In this document: positions 37,068-44,593 of the stretch, one piece after another
Layout: the number at the start of each line of letters is the position of its first letter
Position numbering within the stretch: the stretch's first letter is position 1
Source of the DNA: Gracilimonas sp.
GTDB lineage: Bacteria > Bacteroidota > Rhodothermia > Balneolales > Balneolaceae
Reading direction: 5' to 3'
NCBI RefSeq assembly: GCF_014762685.1
Contig: NZ_JABURM010000006.1
Location: forward strand, 232,384 to 296,383
DNA length: 64,000 bases
Notes under the pieces: generated by a model
What the model was told of the DNA's origin: nothing
Database searches by the model: none
What the model saw: only the letters and a program-made list of their open reading frames with translations
Position numbers and translations under genes: made by a program

Positions 37068-38078
37068 TCAGCGAGCAGTTTGTCCAAGTACCAGGTATGT
37101 AGTCAGGTCCGTAGTACTGATCGCTTGTGTGGGATCATGGACTACGAAAAAGCCATCGTACTCGTTAATGAGTTGTAAGTATTCAGTTTCATTTGTTTCC
37201 ACTGTTATACTTGCTGAACCACCTGTTCCTGATACAGCATTGGCTAATATATCGCTGTTTGGTGTCTCATTATATGGAGTTCCATTCGTTGTGGTATCCG
37301 GATCGGCAGCATCATGAGAATGAACAGGGTAGTCAAAACCATCAAGGGTATTTTCAAGAGTTACCGTAATTCTGGCTTTGCCATTCAACATTTCTTCTAC
37401 CATCATGGTTGCAGAAAGGTCTCTTCTATGATCACCTTCATATGCTGTATTTGGGTCGTCAAGGAGTTGTCCTTCGTTGAAAGAGTATTCAAATGACTCC
37501 GTGCGTGTTTCCGGTGTTCCTGCACCCAATGATTGTCCAAAGCTTCCCAAAACCAAATAAGTTGTGAGATCTGTGGTAGTGATGTCTTGAGTAGGATCGT
37601 GAACTACAAAGAATCCCTGGTATTGATTAACCAGTTCGTCATAAGTAAGCGTACTTTCGTTGGATGCACTCACTTGACCACCATTACCCATTAGTGCCTG
37701 AGCAAAAATATTGCCATTTGGCGTTTCATTGTATGGAGTACCATTTGGTGTCGAATTTGGATCTGCAGCGTCGTGCGCATGAACCGGATAGCTTTCACCA
37801 TCAATGGTATTAAATAGGTTGACAGTGACAGATGCATTTCCACTTTCCATCTCTTCAATCATGATCTCTGCACGCAGGTTCCGTTCGTGTTCCCCTCTGT
37901 AAGCTGCAGAAACTTCTCCGAGCAGCTGACCTTCGTTAAACTCATAGGTAAAGGACTCACTTTGTAATTCCTGAGAACCGGTGACTGAAGATCCGCTGTT
38001 ACACGCTGTGAACAGCGTAACGGAAAGAATAGCAAACAGCGCGGTCCATTTAAAGGTTGGTATCTTTTCGTAATTCAT
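37068..38078 (-). CDS. Lipoprotein with two tandem His/Asp-rich repeats (CHRD/SOD-like by eye)
   Basis: A 336-residue lipoprotein (lipobox near residue 26 in LFTACNSG). The mature part is two ~140-residue copies of one domain. Each opens with ES-F-x-Y-x-FNEGQLL, continues with DG-x-x-YPVH-x-HDAADP and NGTPYNETPN, and ends FFVVHDPTQ-x-I-T-TDLTTYLVLG. The HxHDAADP and VVHDP motifs suggest metal-binding or a CHRD/Cu-Zn-SOD-like beta fold, but I cannot assign a family firmly. The copies are similar but not identical, so the duplication is old. Upstream lies a sigma-type motif matching those of the neighbouring sigma and Rieske genes. It is the gene after the anti-sigma factor. Confidence 0.72.
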   Translation of the reverse strand: MNYEKIPTFKWTALFAILSVTLFTACNSGSSVTGSQELQSESFTYEFNEGQLLGEVSAAYRGEHERNLRAEIMIEEMESGNASVTVNLFNTIDGESYPVHAHDAADPNSTPNGTPYNETPNGNIFAQALMGNGGQVSASNESTLTYDELVNQYQGFFVVHDPTQDITTTDLTTYLVLGSFGQSLGAGTPETRTESFEYSFNEGQLLDDPNTAYEGDHRRDLSATMMVEEMLNGKARITVTLENTLDGFDYPVHSHDAADPDTTTNGTPYNETPNSDILANAVSGTGGSASITVETNETEYLQLINEYDGFFVVHDPTQAISTTDLTTYLVLGQTAR

Positions 38079-38157
38079 GGTATTAAATTTTGAATGATTA
38101 TTATTTTTTTACGCCCAGTAACAGTCTCAACCGTTATTCAGGCTTTTCACCATGTAA

Positions 38158-38183
38158 TACGAAGCAGCTTTCGAAGCGGATTG
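38158..38183 (-). promoter_or_regulatory. Predicted ECF-sigma promoter of the duplicated lipoprotein gene
   Basis: On the minus strand CAATCC (38183-38178), 16 bases, then CGTA (38161-38158). It matches at five of six -35 positions and exactly in spacing and -10 core the two motifs at the sigma and Rieske genes. The start codon is about 80 bases downstream. Confidence 0.6.
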
Positions 38184-38261
38184 GATTTTTTTGAAATTTA
38201 TTTTAACCCATTGGATAAGAGTGATTAAAACCACTAAAAAAGTGATTCATCGGGTCATTTA

Positions 38262-39047
38262 TTATTGCTGACCAACCAGATACATGTCGCCGGTAGGTTG
38301 GGGAACCCCACCTTTTGGCTCTAAAGTCACCGCAAATGTATTTTCCAGGGGAGAGGGTGCTTCATCAAGGTGTTCAACCTTAAAGAACAGATCTGATCCA
38401 GGCTCATCAAAATTAAAAACTCCTGCACTGATCGGATTGCCTCCATCTTTAATAAGCCATAATTGATAATCTTTATCTCCGGGAGGAGGGGGTAAATTGG
38501 CAAGCTGTAAAACAGCGCGATTCTCATTGGAATCCCACAAAATCTTACCATACCCATCCGGGCTAGGTTCCAACCCTCCCATAATGATTAAATTAACCTC
38601 TCTAGCAGCTAGTACATCTAAAAATTGCTCTTGACGTTCGAGGTCATCTTTTAGTTGGGTGATAGTAGCCTGTTGTTCGTCTACCTTTTGGCTGAGGTTA
38701 AAGCTATAAAAGCCAAGCCCAAGGAATACCATCAATAAAACTGCCGCCGCTACACGATAAAAATTAAGAGGTATGATGCGGGCTGATTTTGCAGGGCCGG
38801 CAGTTTCTTCTGCTTCATCAATGGCATCCATGATCCTGCGTTTAATATCAGGGGCCGGAGTCTTGGGCTCGACCGATAAAGTCAACTCATCACCGGCTTG
38901 TTTCATTTCCCTATATAATGCCTTTTGCTCCGGAGATGCTTTTTCAAGCAATTCCTCAAAATGAAGACGGTCTTCTTCACTCAAAGCACCGAGAATATAT
39001 CCCGCGCACAGAGACTCAAAATCGTTATGTAGTTCTTCTTCACTCAT
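38262..39047 (-). CDS. RskA-type anti-sigma factor
   Basis: A 261-residue inner-membrane protein. The N-terminal ~90 residues are an anti-sigma domain (LCAGYILGALSEEDRLHFEELL) without the zinc-binding HxxxCxxC motif. One transmembrane helix follows at ~103-122 (YRVAAAVLLMVFLGLGFYSF), then a coiled segment, then a periplasmic RskA domain (RAVLQLANLPPPPGDKDYQLWLIKDGGNPISAGVF, given in part). RskA in actinobacteria holds SigK at the membrane until it is cut by regulated proteolysis. The start overlaps the sigma gene by 8 bp, a typical coupled pair. Confidence 0.93.
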   Translation of the reverse strand: MSEEELHNDFESLCAGYILGALSEEDRLHFEELLEKASPEQKALYREMKQAGDELTLSVEPKTPAPDIKRRIMDAIDEAEETAGPAKSARIIPLNFYRVAAAVLLMVFLGLGFYSFNLSQKVDEQQATITQLKDDLERQEQFLDVLAAREVNLIIMGGLEPSPDGYGKILWDSNENRAVLQLANLPPPPGDKDYQLWLIKDGGNPISAGVFNFDEPGSDLFFKVEHLDEAPSPLENTFAVTLEPKGGVPQPTGDMYLVGQQ

Positions 39048-39582
39048 TAATTCCAGACGCCAATAGGTCTTTCAACTTCATCATTCCCTGTCGCATTCGA
39101 TATTTAACCGTACCCAGAGGTATATCAAATTTACTTGATATTTCAGACTGTGTCATACCGTTAAAATATGCCACATACAATACTTCACGCTCTTTAGCAC
39201 TCAAATTTTTCAAAGCTTTCCTAACCATTCCGGCTCGTTCAGTTAACTCAAGTTCTTCATATGGATTATTGTATTTACTCACTGGAGTCAACGTAAAGTC
39301 GTTAATTATATGGTCTTCTTTTTTACTGTCTTTATAATCTCTTGAACGGGTTCGGTCTATGGCTTTATTTCGTGCCATGGTCAATAAAAAACTGTATAAG
39401 TTACCTTTGGAGGGATCAAATTGATCCGCTTTTTCCCAAAGCTGAACAAATACTTCTTGCAGACAATCTTCCGTTTCTTCTTTTCCTTTTAATATGGTAT
39501 AAATTAAACCATAGACTAGATTTTTATACTGATCGTAAATGCTGCCAAGGGCAGATTTGTCGCCCTTCTGCAACCGACGCAT
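39040..39582 (-). CDS. ECF-type RNA polymerase sigma factor (SigK-like)
   Basis: A 180-residue sigma factor. Region 2 is MRRLQKGDKSALGSIYDQYKNLVYGL, then EETEDCLQEVFVQLWEKA (2.3/2.4) and LLTMARNKAIDRTRSR. Region 4 is LSAKEREVLYVAYFNGMTQSEISSKFDIPLGTVKYRM, shown here in consecutive blocks. A longer frame runs to a TTG at 39678, but the ATG at 39580-39582 is chosen: AAGGAG lies 9 bases upstream, the extension reads as a hydrophobic run unlike sigma factors, and a copy of the shared promoter motif lies inside the extension. It probably drives its own operon, the next lipoprotein gene and the divergent Rieske operon. Confidence 0.9.
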   Translation of the reverse strand: MRRLQKGDKSALGSIYDQYKNLVYGLIYTILKGKEETEDCLQEVFVQLWEKADQFDPSKGNLYSFLLTMARNKAIDRTRSRDYKDSKKEDHIINDFTLTPVSKYNNPYEELELTERAGMVRKALKNLSAKEREVLYVAYFNGMTQSEISSKFDIPLGTVKYRMRQGMMKLKDLLASGINE

Positions 39583-39591
39583 CCACTCTCT

Positions 39592-39597
39592 CTCCTT
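39592..39597 (-). promoter_or_regulatory. Ribosome binding site deciding the sigma-factor start
   Basis: AAGGAG on the minus strand, 9 bases before the ATG at 39582. Clear Shine-Dalgarno sites are rare in this kind of genome, so this supports the shorter sigma protein. Confidence 0.6.
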
Positions 39598-39657
39598 TTC
39601 AGGTGATTGAGTAGCAAATCCGATTATTAAAAAAAAGTATAAGATCACTTCTGCCTT

Positions 39658-39687
39658 TCTATACGAATAAATATTCAAGATGGATGG
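39658..39687 (-). promoter_or_regulatory. Predicted autoregulated ECF-sigma promoter
   Basis: On the minus strand CCATCC (39687-39682), 16 bases, then CGTATAGA (39665-39658). The same CCATCC-N16-CGTA layout is found on the plus strand 85 bases away in front of the Rieske gene. A transcript from here would have a leader of about 70 bases to the ATG at 39582. Confidence 0.65.
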
Positions 39688-39772
39688 TCAACAACACTAT
39701 AAACTTCCATATTGTTCTATGAGCAGAGAGAATAATCAATAATAATTGAAATTAATAGTTCACCGTTTTTTC

Positions 39773-39802
39773 CCATCCAGTTACTGACTTGTTTCGTACT
39801 AA
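39773..39802 (+). promoter_or_regulatory. Predicted ECF-sigma promoter of the Rieske-YceI-DUF5777 operon
   Basis: CCATCC (39773-39778), 16 bases, then CGTACTAA (39795-39802), about 55 bases before the Rieske start codon. The motif is shared with the sigma gene and the duplicated lipoprotein gene. From memory, mycobacterial SigK promoters also have a CCATCC -35 element with a 16-17-base spacer. Confidence 0.68.
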
Positions 39803-39857
39803 CCCACACAACGTAAAATTTTTTAATCAGTAAAAATATAAATCAATACTCTTTCAC

Positions 39858-40340
39858 ATGAATGATAACAGTCATAATAAATCGGTTTCGAGAAAAGACT
39901 TTTTAAGAACCGCAGGCTCTACAGCCCTCTTTGCAACCCTTGGTATCGGGTTCTTTGGATGCAGCAGTAAAGTAACAGGAAATGAACCGGATGAAGCAAA
40001 AGAACCCGGAGAAGCCATACAGGTTGAAGGAAATTCTATTACTATAAACCTCGAACAACCTGAAGTTGCAGGTTTGAGAAGTGCCGGGGGTTGGCTGCTT
40101 ATAAATCAGGCTAACACGCTTGTCGTTAATGTGGACGGGGATGTCATCCGTGCCTTTACCAGTGTTTGTACACATGCCCAATGTAGCGACAGTTGGGACT
40201 TCAACAACAATGAGTTCATATGTAATTGCCATTTGTCAAAATTTGATACCTCTGGCAGGGTCACAAAAGGGCCTGCAACACAAGATCTTGAAGAGTACAG
40301 TGTGACACGAGATGTCAATATTGTAACTATAGTCAAATAA
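39858..40340 (+). CDS. Rieske [2Fe-2S] lipoprotein
   Basis: A 160-residue exported iron-sulfur protein. The N-terminus has a Tat-like SRKDFL motif (one arginine replaced by lysine), a hydrophobic stretch and a lipobox ending at Cys35 (GFFGC). The cluster ligands are CTH (104-106) and CNCH (C122, H125), and Cys109 and Cys124 are placed to form the stabilising disulfide of the high-potential bc1-type Rieske proteins. There is no cytochrome b gene nearby, so it is not part of a bc1 complex here. It heads an operon with YceI and DUF5777 genes, 5 bp from the next. Confidence 0.92.
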   Translation: MNDNSHNKSVSRKDFLRTAGSTALFATLGIGFFGCSSKVTGNEPDEAKEPGEAIQVEGNSITINLEQPEVAGLRSAGGWLLINQANTLVVNVDGDVIRAFTSVCTHAQCSDSWDFNNNEFICNCHLSKFDTSGRVTKGPATQDLEEYSVTRDVNIVTIVK

Positions 40341-40345
40341 CCATT

Positions 40346-40903
40346 ATGCAAAAACTTCTTACTCTATTTTTAATCGCATTATTTATAAGCGGACTTTCTA
40401 ATGCCACAAATGCACAAAGTTATATTGGTAAAGAGGGGCAGGCAGAATTCATATCCAATGCTCCATTGCTGGAATTCAAAGGTGTTAGCGGACACTTAAC
40501 CGGACTTATTGATATGGAAAAGAATCTGGTTGATTTCTATCTGGATCTCAATACCTTAGACACGGGTATCAAGCTGCGAAACAGCCATATGCGTGAAAGT
40601 TATCTTGAAACAGAAGATTGTCCATTTGCAGAATTCACCGGACAGCTTGATTCTCCTTTCGATCCTGACCTGAAAGAGGAACAGGATATTACCGTATCCG
40701 GCGATTTTACGGTTCATTGTGTCACAAAAGAACTGACAGCCACCGGAACTGTTTATCCAACAGCGGAAGGATTGATGGTAAATGCTGAATGGGAAATTCT
40801 GCTGAAAGATTTCAACATAGACCGCCCCGGTGTTGCCTTTTACGAACTGGCTGAAGAACAACGAATCAACATCTCAATTTTATTGAAACCTGAAAATGAT
40901 TAG
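40346..40903 (+). CDS. YceI-family periplasmic lipid/isoprenoid-binding protein
   Basis: A 185-residue secreted protein with signal peptide (residues 1-23, ending TNAQ). The mature part fits the YceI lipocalin-like barrel: AEFISNAPLLEFKGVSGHLTG near the start, LDTGIKLRNSHMRESYLETEDCPFAEF (the family's conserved D-x-x-xR-N-x-H-M-x-x-x-YLE block, shown in part), GDFTVHCVTKELTATG, and a final strand. YceI proteins bind isoprenoid quinones or long lipids. Next to a Rieske protein this suggests a quinone-linked envelope function. It overlaps the DUF5777 gene by 8 bp. Confidence 0.92.
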   Translation: MQKLLTLFLIALFISGLSNATNAQSYIGKEGQAEFISNAPLLEFKGVSGHLTGLIDMEKNLVDFYLDLNTLDTGIKLRNSHMRESYLETEDCPFAEFTGQLDSPFDPDLKEEQDITVSGDFTVHCVTKELTATGTVYPTAEGLMVNAEWEILLKDFNIDRPGVAFYELAEEQRINISILLKPEND

Positions 40904-41789
40904 AACTAAACTATGCCAAACCTGCACTGGTTTACTGACCCTCATGTTATTGTGTATTATCCCCTTTCATACACTGTATGCACAATTGGAACGTGAACGT
41001 GCTGTAAAAGAACCTGAGGTCGAACTCACTTTTATGGCTCCGCGAAATATCAATTTGTATACTGTTCATCAGGTTTCAAAAGGTGAGCTTCATTACTCCA
41101 TCATGCATACATTCGGCGAAGTTAACACCGGCCCTAGAAATCTCTGGGGCATTGATCAGGGAGCAAATGTTAGGTTCAGCTTCGAGTATGGTATCGGAAA
41201 GAATATATCATTGGTTCTTGGCCGGTCAAGCATGGATAAGGTTATAGACCTGGGTACACGCATCTCTACTTTGAAACAAAAAAAGAATGGAGGGGCTCCG
41301 GTCTCCGTATCCCTGATTCCTGTGGTTGGTATAAACTCCTCTGATCTGAGTTTTCTTGACGAAGAATACCTGTTTACAGATCGACTGAATTATTCTCTTT
41401 CACTTCCAATAGCCAGGAAATTTACCCCGAATTTGAGCCTTCAGGTCAGCCCTATATTGGCCCATTTCAATAGAGTGGGTCCGGAATTAAGCCTCTCAAA
41501 CCCTACAGAGAACACGTATTTTTCAACTGCTTTTTCCGGGCGTTATAAGATCAAACCAAGAACAGCACTTTCATTTCAGTATGTACCTGACCTGGGGATT
41601 GTTGAAGGTGTGGAATCAAACCTGGCAATAGGAATCGATATTGAAACGGGGGGGCATGTATTTCAAATGTTCTTTACAACATCAAGAGCATTACACGAAC
41701 CCTATATAATTGCTGCTCAAAACGGCAACTTCTTCAAGCGGGAATTCCGCTTTGGGTTTAACATAAACCGTTTATTTCGTGTAAAATAA
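40896..41789 (+). CDS. DUF5777-type outer-membrane beta-barrel protein
   Basis: A 297-residue exported protein with a signal peptide (ending TLYAQ near residue 30). FMAPRNINLYTVHQVSKGELHYSIMHTFG is the characteristic DUF5777 opening, with RNLWGIDQGANVRFSFEYGIGKNISL and RFGFNINRLFRV at the end, all amphipathic strands of a barrel. Function is unknown; to my knowledge DUF5777 genes are often found next to YceI genes in Bacteroidota. It overlaps yceI by 8 bp and ends only 5 bp from the convergent thiamine pyrophosphokinase gene. Confidence 0.85.
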   Translation: MIRTKLCQTCTGLLTLMLLCIIPFHTLYAQLERERAVKEPEVELTFMAPRNINLYTVHQVSKGELHYSIMHTFGEVNTGPRNLWGIDQGANVRFSFEYGIGKNISLVLGRSSMDKVIDLGTRISTLKQKKNGGAPVSVSLIPVVGINSSDLSFLDEEYLFTDRLNYSLSLPIARKFTPNLSLQVSPILAHFNRVGPELSLSNPTENTYFSTAFSGRYKIKPRTALSFQYVPDLGIVEGVESNLAIGIDIETGGHVFQMFFTTSRALHEPYIIAAQNGNFFKREFRFGFNINRLFRVK

Positions 41790-41794
41790 TCCTA

Positions 41795-42409
41795 TTATCG
41801 CTCAAAGAAGATTACCAGACTACCGTCTTCTATTTGGACTGAAAATTCATCTGTAATGGTCTCGTTAGACGTGCCGTCACGCTCTCCATTTTTGAGGTTT
41901 TCATTCTTCAGGGCATACATCAATCCTTCAGTGTGAATGCCTGTCACCTCACCCGATATCGGAAAAAGTGAAACGATGTTTCCAACGGATATTTTGGCTG
42001 AAAAAGTGTCTTCAATAAGTACGGTATCAAATAAATCATCCCGAAAGATGAGTTCATTGAATGAATGGTGAAACTTATTCAATACCGACATGTTTTTCAG
42101 GGAGTGATCCATCCGGCGACCAAAAGCTCCCAACACTGTGCAGGTTTTGACACCCTGTTCGATGGCATAGTTAAGAGCCTTTTCAAGGTCATTGGTTTCC
42201 TGATCCGGTTTGTAAACCACTTTAAACTTTGGACTTTCAGGAGCCTCAAAACTATCCAGATCACCAACCACTGCATCAGGCGCAAAACCATGTTTTAAAA
42301 TAGTTATACAACCACCATCGGCTCCAATTAATAAATCAGCAGACGCAACCTCCGCTTTCAACAATTCTTTGGTAGGGGGAAACCCATTACTGACTATAAC
42401 TGCATGCAT
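41795..42409 (-). CDS. thiN: Thiamine pyrophosphokinase
   Basis: Transfers pyrophosphate from ATP to thiamine to make thiamine diphosphate. Conserved blocks are in order: IGADGGC near residue 28, VGDLDS near 48, KPDQETNDLEKAL near 66 and LGAFGRRMDH near 93, followed by a C-terminal beta sandwich. 204 residues is normal. It is a salvage enzyme; no other thiamine genes and no TPP riboswitch are visible nearby. Confidence 0.95.
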   Translation of the reverse strand: MHAVIVSNGFPPTKELLKAEVASADLLIGADGGCITILKHGFAPDAVVGDLDSFEAPESPKFKVVYKPDQETNDLEKALNYAIEQGVKTCTVLGAFGRRMDHSLKNMSVLNKFHHSFNELIFRDDLFDTVLIEDTFSAKISVGNIVSLFPISGEVTGIHTEGLMYALKNENLKNGERDGTSNETITDEFSVQIEDGSLVIFFER

Positions 42410-42518
42410 AATGTTTACTTGGTGATATTTTATTTCTTAGATCGACATATTTTTTTCGGCTATCAACTTCCCTGTAAAATAAATGTATTTGTGCCAATCT
42501 TCGCCTATTTTTGACGCC

Positions 42519-43493
42519 ATGGAAAATACTATGTTCAAAAGCTTTATTTCGAAGATACTTTCATATCAAAAAGTAGCTGTTATTTCGCATTTACGTCCCG
42601 ACGGCGACTGCCTTGGAGCTCAAGTTGCCCTTTCTTTATGGCTTCAAAAAAATGGGGTAAACGTCTCTGCCTTTAATGAGGATTCCATTCCAAATAATAT
42701 GACCTGGCTGCAAGACTTTTTTCCGGTCTCAAAACCCTCAAAAGACCAATTTGATGATTTTGACGCTTTTGTGGTGGTAGATGGAAATGCACTTCATCGC
42801 TTTGGAGAAAGTGTGGAGCTACTGTCCGGATCAAATAAACCCATTTTTATGATTGACCACCATCCCGATCCGGATGATGGGTTCGAAGAGTTTATATCGG
42901 TTGTTTCTGCTTCCTCAACTTGTGAATTGATCTATCAGCTTTATAAAGAGCATAACCCTGACCAAATTGATGATCAAGCCGCCAAAGCAATGTACCTGGG
43001 TTTGGTGACTGATACTGGTTCGTTTCAGTTCGACAGCGTTAAACCCGCAACTTTGCATGCGGCAGCAAACCTCCTTGAGCGTGGAAATTTCACCCCAAAC
43101 ATTATTGCAGAACGTATTTATGCTTCCCGCCCCTTACGTCAGCTAAAACTTTTAAGCCTTGCGTTAGAAACCATTCAGGTACACGGCAAAGGCCAGATTT
43201 CTACTATCTCCATCACCCGCGAAATGTTTGAAAAAACCGGGTGTAACAATGAGGATACAGAAGGTTTTGTGCAATATCCCTTAAGCATTGAAGGAGTAAA
43301 AGCTTGCGTATTGTTTCGTGAAGATGGAAACCGGATAAAACTCAGCCTGCGTTCTCAAAGCAATATTGATGTAAATAAATGGGCTCGAAAATTTAATGGG
43401 GGAGGTCATAAAAAAGCTGCCGGAGCATGGCACGAAGGACCATTGGAAAAAGCTGTTGAAGAAGTAATTGATGCAGGTATTGAACAATTATAG
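42519..43493 (+). CDS. nrnA: DHH-family phosphoesterase, NrnA-like
   Basis: Bifunctional oligoribonuclease/pAp phosphatase type. The DHH domain shows SHLRPDGDCLGAQVAL near residue 22, VVDGNALHRF, the namesake FMIDHHPDP near 110, and LVTDTGSFQF. The DHHA1 domain ends with RKFNGGGHKKAAGAW. Start taken at the ATG at 42519 (MENTMFK); an earlier ATG at 42483 is open and MFKSF at 42531 is also possible. TATTTTTG at 42506-42513, a -7-like element only 5 bases before the chosen ATG, would favour 42531 or a leaderless transcript. Confidence 0.92.
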   Translation: MENTMFKSFISKILSYQKVAVISHLRPDGDCLGAQVALSLWLQKNGVNVSAFNEDSIPNNMTWLQDFFPVSKPSKDQFDDFDAFVVVDGNALHRFGESVELLSGSNKPIFMIDHHPDPDDGFEEFISVVSASSTCELIYQLYKEHNPDQIDDQAAKAMYLGLVTDTGSFQFDSVKPATLHAAANLLERGNFTPNIIAERIYASRPLRQLKLLSLALETIQVHGKGQISTISITREMFEKTGCNNEDTEGFVQYPLSIEGVKACVLFREDGNRIKLSLRSQSNIDVNKWARKFNGGGHKKAAGAWHEGPLEKAVEEVIDAGIEQL

Positions 43494-43552
43494 CTCCCCT
43501 TCTGAGTTTTTACTATTATATATGAACAGAAAGGTTAGTTAAATCAAGTGGC

Positions 43553-44488
43553 ATGGAGAAAGACTACACATTATTGGTTATTGATGATGAGGCCCCGATG
43601 CACCTCATGCTTAATAATCTGTTAAGGGATGAGTATAATGTAGTCAATGCAAAAACAGCTCAGCAAGGCATTGATATCCTTTCTGAGAAACCTATTCATT
43701 TCATACTCTCGGATATTCACATGCCGGGGATGTCCGGCCTGGAGTTTCTGGAATCTCTTACAGCAGACGCCGAACACAGAAACATCCCCATACTTATAAT
43801 GACCAGCCTGCCCACGGTTGATAAAGAACAAAAAGCCTTGGGGTTAGGTGCTGCAGATTTCATTGATAAAGCTCTTTTCAATACTGATAAAGATGAATTG
43901 CTCAATCGCATTCGAATGAAGATGGTTGCAAATGTGGACATCCCTGACCTTCCTGAAGAGCTCGTTTACGATAAGAAAGAAATTACAAAGAGCATACTTT
44001 TTGAAATCTCATCAGGCGATTTTGTAACCACTACGCAAAAACTCACCAAAATTTTGGGGCAAAAACTGAATACAGATCACCTTTCATTTTGGACTATTAA
44101 CAATGAAAACGTTCAAATGCTTTTGGCCAATGGAATACAGTTGCCAAGGCGCTATGGTCCCAAAGAGCTTAAAGAAGAAGCCACTTTTAAGCTGCTTTTA
44201 GAACAAAAACGTCCTTATCTGGTCAATAATGTATTTACCTCCCAAAAAGGGATCTTGCCGGAAATGTCCCGGGATGAGGGGCTGCCGGCCGAGATTGGAA
44301 TACCGTTATTTGCTTTGACAGAAAAAGAGCTTATCGAAAATAAAATGAAAATTCCGCCCAAAACCCCGCTTTTTGGATATGTAGTTTTAAAACGTAAAAA
44401 AGTTTTTACCAGTAAAGAATATAAACTTACCTCGATGTTATTGATGCAAATGGGGACCATTCTCTGGCGTTTGTATCACGACCTTTAG
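43553..44488 (+). CDS. Response regulator with C-terminal GAF-like domain
   Basis: A 311-residue regulator. Residues ~1-125 form a receiver domain with acidic pocket VIDDEAP, phospho-acceptor Asp in FILSDIHMPGMSGLEFL near 54, T/S in IMTSLP and Lys in FIDKALF. Residues ~150-310 look like a GAF domain (ILGQKLNTDHLSFWTINNE, then a FGYVVLKRKKVFTSKEYKLTSML end). No DNA-binding or output enzyme domain is seen, so output is probably through protein contact or ligand sensing. No histidine kinase is adjacent. Confidence 0.85.
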   Translation: MEKDYTLLVIDDEAPMHLMLNNLLRDEYNVVNAKTAQQGIDILSEKPIHFILSDIHMPGMSGLEFLESLTADAEHRNIPILIMTSLPTVDKEQKALGLGAADFIDKALFNTDKDELLNRIRMKMVANVDIPDLPEELVYDKKEITKSILFEISSGDFVTTTQKLTKILGQKLNTDHLSFWTINNENVQMLLANGIQLPRRYGPKELKEEATFKLLLEQKRPYLVNNVFTSQKGILPEMSRDEGLPAEIGIPLFALTEKELIENKMKIPPKTPLFGYVVLKRKKVFTSKEYKLTSMLLMQMGTILWRLYHDL

Positions 44489-44593
44489 TTTTTTAACCCA
44501 TTGGGCAATGGATAGTTTAAAACTGCGTTGAAATATTCCTTGCAAATGATTTTACTCGCTTTCTTTTATAAAAAATCAGATTCATTATACTAC

